Source: Gammaproteobacteria bacterium 39-13 (lineage in GTDB: Bacteria > Pseudomonadota > Gammaproteobacteria > Berkiellales > Berkiellaceae). Taken from it: DNA of 52,142 nucleotides. Below the pieces are notes generated by a model. The model saw only the letters and a list, made by a program, of their open reading frames with translations. It had not been told where the DNA came from and did not search any database. Location of the stretch: assembly GCA_001898235.1 (NCBI GenBank), contig MKTN01000046.1:2354-54495 (forward strand), read 5' to 3'. Positions 17,813 through 25,100 of the stretch are shown one piece after another. The position numbers were made by a program, and so were the translations under genes. Each line of letters begins with the position of its first letter. Positions within the stretch are counted from its first letter, which is position 1.

Positions 17813-17976
17813 AGCTCATTTCATGCATTTTCATGCGTATCAATGCAATTTATGTAAAAATCCATTCATACAAAATTAATCACAGATGTATGTACGCCCA
17901 CTAAGCAATTTTTTTCAAACAGATTTATAATTCAAGAACAAACACAAAAAAAGAGTTCAAGGAAATTGTTCAAGAG

Positions 17977-18396
17977 GTGTTCATGAAGGTATGGCAAGAA
18001 GGATCCGGATGGAAGCAAAATGCGAGGTTCAAAACCTGGTTTCATCAAGTGCTTGTAAATCGCTGTCTCGATTGGCAGCATGGACAAAAAAGAGGCCAAA
18101 CGCATACTATTGCTGAAAGCGATTTTTCTGAGCATCACATAGAATCTCTTTTATTTGCTAAAGAGAAAAAACACTATCTCAAACTTGCCTTAGCTTCTTT
18201 TGAGCCCAAAGAAAGAGCTGCCCTCATCTTGCACTATCATCAGGGTGTTCCTCAGCATCAAGTGGCAGACATTCTTGGCATTTCAATTCATGCACTAGAA
18301 ACTTTACTATATCGAGTACGTCGACAACTATATCAACGACTCTCGAAGTTAATGATTTTTTCACCAAGGGAATACCGTGAATATCCTCACGCTTGA
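17977..18396 (+). CDS. ECF-type sigma factor, short at the N-terminus
   Basis: 139 aa from a GTG at 17977, but the frame is open back to 17905 and the sigma-like residues begin before the GTG (EFKEIVQEV then FMKVWQE). Region 2 ends RFKTWFHQVLVNRCLDW. Region 4 contains FEPKERAALILHYHQGVPQHQVADILGISIHALETLLYRVRRQL, shown here only by its ends FEPKERAAL and LLYRVRRQL, and is intact with a helix-turn-helix. Region 2.1 is missing because a stop lies at 17902 and no ATG serves the extended frame. It is either an N-terminally truncated sigma factor or one using an unusual start. The following gene encodes a CnrX-like metal sensor, the usual partner of such sigma factors. Confidence 0.7.
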   Translation: MFMKVWQEGSGWKQNARFKTWFHQVLVNRCLDWQHGQKRGQTHTIAESDFSEHHIESLLFAKEKKHYLKLALASFEPKERAALILHYHQGVPQHQVADILGISIHALETLLYRVRRQLYQRLSKLMIFSPREYREYPHA

Positions 18397-18477
18397 AAGT
18401 ATCGTTTAGTAGGATTATATTGCGGCTGCGGTATATAATGCTCTTAGGCGCTTTAACCATTCAGAAGAGTAAAATAT

Positions 18478-18948
18478 ATGGCAGGCACTAAAAAATTGTA
18501 TTTTATCCTAATGGTTTCTGTTGCACTGAATATATTTATCATTGGTTATATTGCTGGTGATTTTATCCATAAGCCAGAATGGCCACAAAACTCAGTATTG
18601 ATTCCACAAGGTGTTTTTAAAAGCTTACCGGAACAAAACCAAAAAGCGCTAGCAGAAGCAATCAAAAAGCAACAACAAGAAATTGCTGCAAATCATAATG
18701 AGATCCTCAAACTCCGCTTAGAAATTGCAAGAACACTGGCAGAAGATCCCCTAGATCAACGTCAGCTATCTGCTCTATTTGAAAAAATGTCTCAACTTTC
18801 AAATAGGAATATGACACTTGCTCAACAGGGTCTTTATCAAACACTCGTGCAACTTCCCAAGGCTCAAAGGCTAAAAATTGCCAAAGCCTTAGCTGATTCT
18901 GCACAAAAGTCTCAACGCCCCCCCATTTCAGGAATGAAAAATTCCTGA
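18478..18948 (+). CDS. Periplasmic heavy-metal sensor (CnrX/Metal_resist-like)
   Basis: 156 aa. One N-terminal membrane helix (about residues 8-30, LNIFIIGYIAGDF) anchors a helical periplasmic domain. SLPEQNQKAL, then LRLEIARTLAEDPLDQRQLSALF and LVQLPKAQRLKIAKAL follow the pattern of the Metal_resist / CpxP-Spy-CnrX fold. Such proteins sense metal or envelope stress and restrain an ECF sigma factor. Clear metal ligands beyond a few His near the N-terminus (HKPEW, NHNE) are not obvious. AGAAGAG before the ATG is the ribosome site. Its place after the sigma gene, and near the Cys/His peptides, suggests one metal-response locus. Confidence 0.75.
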   Translation: MAGTKKLYFILMVSVALNIFIIGYIAGDFIHKPEWPQNSVLIPQGVFKSLPEQNQKALAEAIKKQQQEIAANHNEILKLRLEIARTLAEDPLDQRQLSALFEKMSQLSNRNMTLAQQGLYQTLVQLPKAQRLKIAKALADSAQKSQRPPISGMKNS

Positions 18949-18971
18949 TTATAAATCACTGTTGTGAATAT

Positions 18972-19547
18972 CTATTTTGGATAATTTTCCTTATTGCTAT
19001 CTGATCTTGTATTGCAGCGCCTCTTAGGCTGTGATGATACTCGTTCAATCTGATCATAATCGTCATTTGATAATTTTCTCAGTGGCGTCACCGTTTTAGA
19101 GGAATTCCTTTTTTCTAAGATAATATCTTGTTCGGGTAGATGGGGAGCTTGTAGCTTATTAACTGCTTTAGTCAGCTCATCGAGCTTTTTTTCCATCTGC
19201 GTTTCATTTTCTTCATCATCTTCATCAATATCTGTTTCTTCACATCTTCCTAACCTTGATGTTATCATATTCGATAATGTAAAAAATATGGGGGCTGAAA
19301 TTGCTGCACAAATACATTCGCTCCAATCATAACCAAGATGTGTAATGTGCCCTCGATTTGCAAAAAATATAACATCAAAAAACCCTGGCTCACCGTATCT
19401 CATGTTGTAATAAAATTCATAAGCAGAACGTAACAATTCCCCCCCAATGGGGCCAGAAAAATACCATACTAACCATGCACCTCCAGCCATCACTAATGTA
19501 TTAATAACATGATCGCGCTTTCTTGAATAAGAATGAGATCTTGGCAT
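18972..19547 (-). CDS. Hypothetical small membrane protein
   Basis: 191 aa. A basic N-terminus (MPRSHSYSRKRD) precedes a hydrophobic segment (LVMAGGAWLVWYFSGPIGG), and a second lies near residues 80-98 (AAISAPIFFTLSNMIT). The C-terminal half is charged: an acidic cluster (EETDIDEDDEENE), a probable short coiled coil, and a basic Ser-rich tail ending KENYPK. No family recognised. It converges on the metal-sensor gene with only about 23 bases between stops. Confidence 0.65.
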   Translation of the reverse strand: MPRSHSYSRKRDHVINTLVMAGGAWLVWYFSGPIGGELLRSAYEFYYNMRYGEPGFFDVIFFANRGHITHLGYDWSECICAAISAPIFFTLSNMITSRLGRCEETDIDEDDEENETQMEKKLDELTKAVNKLQAPHLPEQDIILEKRNSSKTVTPLRKLSNDDYDQIERVSSQPKRRCNTRSDSNKENYPK

Positions 19548-19663
19548 AACGTACCTCTTGACTTTGTTGCTAGGTCATTATGTGATTCTTAGTCCAAGGC
19601 CAGATGAAAAACTACTGGACGAAAAAAATGAGTGAAGAATTATTTATCAATTGCTATATATTT

Positions 19664-20722
19664 TCACAGATTAGCGCTGATCTTAGAAAAAAGATCGGCG
19701 AAAAAGGAATAGCAATCACGTTGCTTCAATAGATGTGTGAAATTTGAATAATGAGGTTTTGTTGCATGCGCAATGGGCAAGACAAAATCATCAAGAATAT
19801 CATTCCAATACACATTCCATAGTATTTGATCTAATCGATTTTCCTCAAAGGTTGGCGCATCAGGTGCCTGATTAATTTCAAGTAACCATACTTTCCCATT
19901 TTGGTCCAACATAAAATCAAAACCAAAAAGTTCAAATATGCGCCTTTGCTGTGGCTTTAGATAATCTGGTGCAAGCTTTAGTAAGGATTTCACAGTTGTT
20001 CTCACAATGCTGCACATCTGTTGATAAACAACTGGAAAATTTTCTAATGTCTGGCTGGCACGCTGCTCAATATGAGAAAATTCTCCGTCTAATACATAAT
20101 TAGTAATATGAATTTTTTTATTTTTAAATCCCTCACTAAGAGAAAACGGATAAGCACTAATATTCACATACCCTTGTTTATAGAAGAAAATCCCATCGTA
20201 ATTCGTAAATACCGCATGCACTCTAAAAGTATATTTTCGCCCATCGATTAGAGCAGGGTTGGAGATATATTGCTGAATAACATGCTCTCCTCCTAAGCGA
20301 TTTACGCTTGCGAAATGCGTTCTCAATTCCTCAACGTTATTGAATAATTTAATTTGATCACCATTATTCAGCATGGAGGGTTTTAAAATCCATTTAAGAT
20401 CCGCAATTGTTTTTTGATAACGATTATTCTCCATATAATGTTCATATGTCATTTTGGCTAAAACTTGCTCAAAATTCTGATCATTAACACAATAGGTGAG
20501 CGGCATTTTATCAGGAAAATATTTTGCAGATAGCCGTGCTAACAGATGCTTATATTCTAAATGGGTGGAAATTTCGTCATTTAAAGTTAAATTTTGATCA
20601 GTGAATACAGCTTCATTCGCATTAGTGCTTTCGCGCCACCCTCTTTCCAAGAGTCGTCGGGAAATATGAAATTTTGTTGCCATACGGGAAGAAAAAAAAT
20701 GGAAGACTTTTTTCTTTTCCAT
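19664..20722 (-). CDS. Tubulin-tyrosine-ligase-like (TTL) ATP-grasp protein
   Basis: 352 aa from the ATG at 20722 (GGGG upstream, 13 bases after the emrE-like stop); an in-frame ATG at 20779 would overlap that gene. The order of motifs is that of eukaryotic TTL/TTLL ligases: WILKPS (111-116), VIQQYI and NPALIDGRKYTFR (to 167), the segment FFYKQGYVNIS, HITNYVLDG (205-213), and FELFGFDFMLD followed by WLLEIN (to 284). These supply ATP and Mg ligands. TTL enzymes add amino acids to tubulin or other protein tails. The absence of a signal peptide and the Legionellales-like setting make a host-directed effector conceivable, but a bacterial substrate is equally possible. The EmrE-like gene is directly upstream. 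Confidence 0.8.
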   Translation of the reverse strand: MEKKKVFHFFSSRMATKFHISRRLLERGWRESTNANEAVFTDQNLTLNDEISTHLEYKHLLARLSAKYFPDKMPLTYCVNDQNFEQVLAKMTYEHYMENNRYQKTIADLKWILKPSMLNNGDQIKLFNNVEELRTHFASVNRLGGEHVIQQYISNPALIDGRKYTFRVHAVFTNYDGIFFYKQGYVNISAYPFSLSEGFKNKKIHITNYVLDGEFSHIEQRASQTLENFPVVYQQMCSIVRTTVKSLLKLAPDYLKPQQRRIFELFGFDFMLDQNGKVWLLEINQAPDAPTFEENRLDQILWNVYWNDILDDFVLPIAHATKPHYSNFTHLLKQRDCYSFFADLFSKISANL

Positions 20723-20735
20723 TATTGCTACCCCG

Positions 20736-21065
20736 CTAATGAACTGTCGCTTTAGAAAAGACTTGAATTGTAAAAACACCTGAAATGATAAGAGCTATGC
20801 CGAGAATAGCTGCAATATCCAGTGTTTGACGATAGAGAAAATATCCAGAAAAGGCAACCAAGACTATTCCCACACCAGACCAAATTGCATAAGCAAGCCC
20901 CATGGGGATCGCTCTTAGACTTAACATGAGAAAATAAAATGCACAAACATAGCCAAGCACCACAAGAATGCTAGGCAGGGGCTTGGTAAATTCCTCAGCG
21001 GCTTTTAATGAGCTTGTCGCAATAACTTCTGCTAAGATTGCCACAGATAAATACAAATAGTGCAT
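20736..21065 (-). CDS. emrE: Small multidrug resistance transporter, EmrE-like
   Basis: 109 aa, the standard SMR length, with four transmembrane helices. The essential membrane-embedded Glu is E13 in ILAEVIAT. AYAIWSGVGIVL is the EmrE signature and the C-terminus (SGVFTIQVFSKATVH) also follows EmrE rather than the guanidinium exporter Gdx. It exports lipophilic cations in exchange for protons at the inner membrane. A GGCGG/CCGCC stem-loop lies upstream, but it lacks the features of a guanidine riboswitch. Confidence 0.9.
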   Translation of the reverse strand: MHYLYLSVAILAEVIATSSLKAAEEFTKPLPSILVVLGYVCAFYFLMLSLRAIPMGLAYAIWSGVGIVLVAFSGYFLYRQTLDIAAILGIALIISGVFTIQVFSKATVH

Positions 21066-21142
21066 AATCCCTCTTAAAGATAATCAAGCACAGGCGGAAA
21101 GTGCTTTGCTTGCCGCCTAGCCTCAAAACTGTGATTAGAGCA

Positions 21143-21748
21143 TCAAACCGAATGATACGCTAATGGTGGAAGACGAGAGATATCAATACAGGAATAGATC
21201 AAAGAATTTGTTAACTTCTTGCCGTTGGCATTAAAGCGGTGATTACGTAATGTACCTTCAAGATCATAATTTAATCTCAACGCAACATTTGCACTATTTT
21301 TATTGTCTTGTTCGCAGTTGATCTCTACACGTTTAGCTTTTAACACTTGAAATAGATAACGCGTTAAAGCATTCATCGCTTCTGTAATGATCCCTTGCTT
21401 AGCATATGCTTGGTTCACCCAGTAGCCAATTTCAAAGCTGGGAATGGATAAGTTTGCCGGTTTGATCCCAGTTGCACCATAATAAATTCTATCTGTTGGA
21501 TCCATAATCTGTAAGGGTTGCTCAACCCCGTCATGCGCAGGTGAATTCCAAATTCTTTCGCCATGAGCAAGATAAACCTCTGTGTCCCGCAAAGAAGCGA
21601 GAGATTGTGCCCAAGGCATCCATTCTTTCAAGTCTTGGAAACTATCTTTCATGGCAGTATGCATTAAAGAAGCATCCCCCACCCGCACAGGGCGAATTAA
21701 AAGTCGTTCTGTTTTAATAATTTTCAGAGGTATAGGCCCTCGTTGCAT
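21143..21748 (-). CDS. GNAT family N-acetyltransferase (RimJ/RimL type)
   Basis: 201 aa. The family start ERLLIRPVRVGDASLMH, the central EIGYWVNQAYAKQGIITEAMNALTRY (shown as EIGYWVNQ then GIITEAM), and KRVEINCEQDNKNSANVALRLNY are typical of the RimJ/RimL branch. These use acetyl-CoA to acetylate protein N-termini or small amines. The Q/RxxGxxG/A acetyl-CoA loop corresponds to YAKQGIIT. AAGG upstream supports the ATG. It lies upstream of the EmrE and TTL genes on the same strand and may share their transcript. Confidence 0.85.
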   Translation of the reverse strand: MQRGPIPLKIIKTERLLIRPVRVGDASLMHTAMKDSFQDLKEWMPWAQSLASLRDTEVYLAHGERIWNSPAHDGVEQPLQIMDPTDRIYYGATGIKPANLSIPSFEIGYWVNQAYAKQGIITEAMNALTRYLFQVLKAKRVEINCEQDNKNSANVALRLNYDLEGTLRNHRFNANGKKLTNSLIYSCIDISRLPPLAYHSV

Positions 21749-22120
21749 GGCAACCCTTCTAATATATGTATGTTAATGTTATAACTTTCTAAAATTAGTG
21801 TATATGTTTATCTTAATAGAATGTTCGTTACTTGGCTAGGCATCATCTCTATCTATGCATATTCCTCATTTTCTCTGGCCGAGCCCGGTTTGCACAAACT
21901 TGTTCAAAAATTCAGGTATCACCTTCCCGGCTTAAACATTTTTCAACCTATATCAGCCAATATTGATCTAATAAGAAGTGCAAATACACGATACATAGTA
22001 GATACACGTATTGTTACTAATTGTTGAATGAACCAAATGAAACGCTAATAAGTCAAAAAAATAAAGTGTAGTGCATGGCTATAAACTTATGCGCACAAAA
22101 CCACCACAAGGGGGGTATGC
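21749..22120. other. Intergenic region before giant gene
   Basis: 372 bases of AT-rich DNA between the divergent acetyltransferase and the 1932-codon gene. It has a frame of 68 codons (21821-22027) without ribosome site or recognisable protein, which I do not accept as a gene. AAGGGGGGT just before 22121 is a strong ribosome site for the next gene. Promoters for both flanking genes must lie here, but I cannot place them confidently. Confidence 0.5.
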
Positions 22121-25100
22121 ATGTTAAACCAGGTTTTAGAAAAAGTTGTTGGAACTCACTACCCTAAATGGAAAAAGCATGCAGATAATATCCTAGCCGA
22201 AATAAATCGTGGACTTGGTAAAGTAAAAGATCCCACTCCGACTAATCAACAACTCGCCAAAATTCGAGAAGCACTGAAAGCCATCAATGACGGGAATCTA
22301 GCAAAAGAAGAATATATTAAACAGCTTGGCATCATTTCAGAAAATTTAAATATTCTAGCTAACACCACAATCTCTCCATCCGAAATTAATCATTTCATTT
22401 TTCAAGCACGACGCTCAGTCAATGCTCTTATCGCCAACAATGCAACCGCTGGATACATTGGGGTTGTCGATAGATTGGTTGCGCCATCCAGAAATGTACA
22501 AGAAAACTCGGAACCAGGATTCCTTGCAGGCAAAGGCATCGATTTTGCTGCCAAGCAAATTAACAACAACCTAACAAGCGGTTTTGAGAATGAATATTTA
22601 CCCTTTTTGCGCATGCAAATAGATAACTTGCCAGAAGAAGTAAAAGTAGAAAAAATTTCCCCAAATGCAAATAAAACACTAATACAGCAAAAACTGGGTG
22701 AGTGGGAAGAAGGGATCGAAAAAAGTATTGCTTTGAAAAGAAAACGGCCTATAAGAAACAAAGCTGATGTTGCCAAATCGCTCGCTGAACAAATCTATGG
22801 CACCGCGTTTGAATCAACTTATTCGCAAGTCGTTGCTGGATTTGACGTCCTTCAAAAAATTGATCGCTTAGCTTCACAAGAGAGCTCTATTGAAGAAACA
22901 TCAGCTTTACGAGAAAAATTATTAAAAGAAAGCGGATTCAGTGAATTAGCGACTAAAGAGGGTTTGGAATATTTAGATAATCTTGCAAAACATCTTGGTT
23001 TTGACAATGCAAAACATCTCTACCAAAACTATCAAAATTTAGATAAAGAAGATAAAGTAAGTTTTAATTATCTTAAAGATGCAAAATATAAATTTATGGA
23101 TTTTGCGCTTACTCCTTCCCCAGGGAATGATCCTCTCGAAAAAGTAAAAGCTGAGACAGAAAAAGAATATGCCAGAATAAAGGAAAAAATGAAATCATCT
23201 GATTTTAGGAAAAAAAATACGGGATATGCATCAACAGTAGGCATTTTTACGAATGATATTATTCGCGCTTTAGACAATGCAAAACGCACACAAATAATCG
23301 TAGAAAATGTTCCTGAAAATGCTGTGGCCAATTGGGGTGCTTATTTAGGTAATCAGATCGTAGGTTGGATAGGGTGGTTTCAGGATCAACCCACAGCATC
23401 TTTAGATGATTATATTTTTAGTGGACTTTATAAAGAAAATGCTTTACTTGAGCAAAGAATTCAAGATTATTCTTTACCCTTAGATAGTAAAATTGTCCAA
23501 TATAATCAAAAAGCAGCCCAAGAAAATATTGAAAGAAGAAAAAATTTATTAGGTCGTACTAAAGAAGGTTACAACGAAACTAAAGACATCGAACTGGTTC
23601 AAAATTATGCCGCTCGTATGCAAATGCTAATGGTAAGCGAAGAACAGCTAAAAAAAATAGATAAAACTAAACAACCCAATGAATATTTAAGCAAACAAGG
23701 TGTTGTTAATGAACTAGAAAAAGAATATAAAAATTACAGCGATGCTTTCAATGCTCAATTCGACAGGGACATTCGTGAAATGCCACAACAGGCATTAGAG
23801 GATCTTATTCAAAGAAAGCAAACGAAACTTTCAGAAATAGAAAAAAGACGCCGTGATATCACTTTTCAGATAAATGCACGCAAAGCAACTATTGATGCAT
23901 TTGAAAAAAAGGAACGCTCAGTACGAGGCATGTTTACCAGATGGCGTGATAATGTGTTTGGGGTATTTGGCTATAAAACAAAGTCTGCCAAAACAAGAGA
24001 AACACTACCTAAAGAAAAAATACAGCTTGAATCACTTGAGAGTGAATTAGTCAGACTCAATTTCGAAGAAACTGCTGAGAAAGGCATACTAGAAAAAGCG
24101 AATGCGCAATCGGAACTTTTGGGTAAACATGAACATGATCCTAATGTAAATAATTTGGTAAAAAACACCCTTGATTTGATAGACCAAACTTTTGCTCTCT
24201 ATAGAGCAATGGGAACTTCTCACACGACGTCTGAAGATTTTTTTAAAATACAACAGCAATTTCTGCAAGTAGAAAATGAAATGAAAATCGCTGTTACAGC
24301 ATTAACGTCTAGACTCAATAAAGACTTAAACGAACAATCACTAACTCCAGAAGAAGTCGCTGCGTTGCACGTCGCTGTTGCGCAAGCAAAAACAGCTTAT
24401 GAAAATTTATCTCCTGCCCTTCTCGACTTACCTCAAGATACGGCATCTCCCTTGATTGCAACACTTGATGGCCTTGAGAAGGCGGTAGAACCTCTATCTA
24501 AAAGAAATGAAGCGCAAAAAAGAGAAGAACAGATTAAAGAGGCAAAAAGAAGCGTTGCAAATTTATTTCACGGAAAATCGGTTAAAGACATTAAAGATCC
24601 ATTTTCTTTAATCCATGAAAATAAAAATACGATTTTTAAAAACTTTTCTGGCAATGATGCTATTAGCAGAACAATGCAAGATGAAATATGGAAGCATGCT
24701 AAAGAAGTCTATTCGCAGCTATTAAAAGAAGCTTCTCCAACCTTAACTAAAGAAGAACTTGAAAAAATCTATCTCAATTTTAAAACCGCCTTTTTATCAA
24801 CTAAAAATGAATGGTTCAAATCTGCATACGTTGAATTATCTCGAATTATTATTCCTGAATTAAAGATTAAAGAATCTAAAACGCTCAACTCTTTAGACGA
24901 AGATTTATCACGCATTACAAAACTTACCCATGAAGCCATCACAAATCGTGAAACTGCCCAATCTTGGCTTTGGAATCCATTTGGTACAACTTCAGTTGAA
25001 AATGCAAAATCTTATGAGACTGCAAGTATTGATTATCTTTTGGTTTTTTTAAACAACTATAAAACTGTTGTGCCGAATTTTTATCACGGCGCATCTCATT

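Noticed and set aside
21066-21142. Possible guanidine riboswitch before the EmrE-like gene
   Set aside because: The GGCGG/CCGCC stem-loop lacks the ACGR-type loops of mini-ykkC or the ykkC layout, and the transporter is EmrE-like rather than Gdx-like.
21821-22027. 68-codon frame before the giant gene
   Set aside because: No ribosome site, no recognisable protein feature, and composition like the surrounding intergenic DNA.
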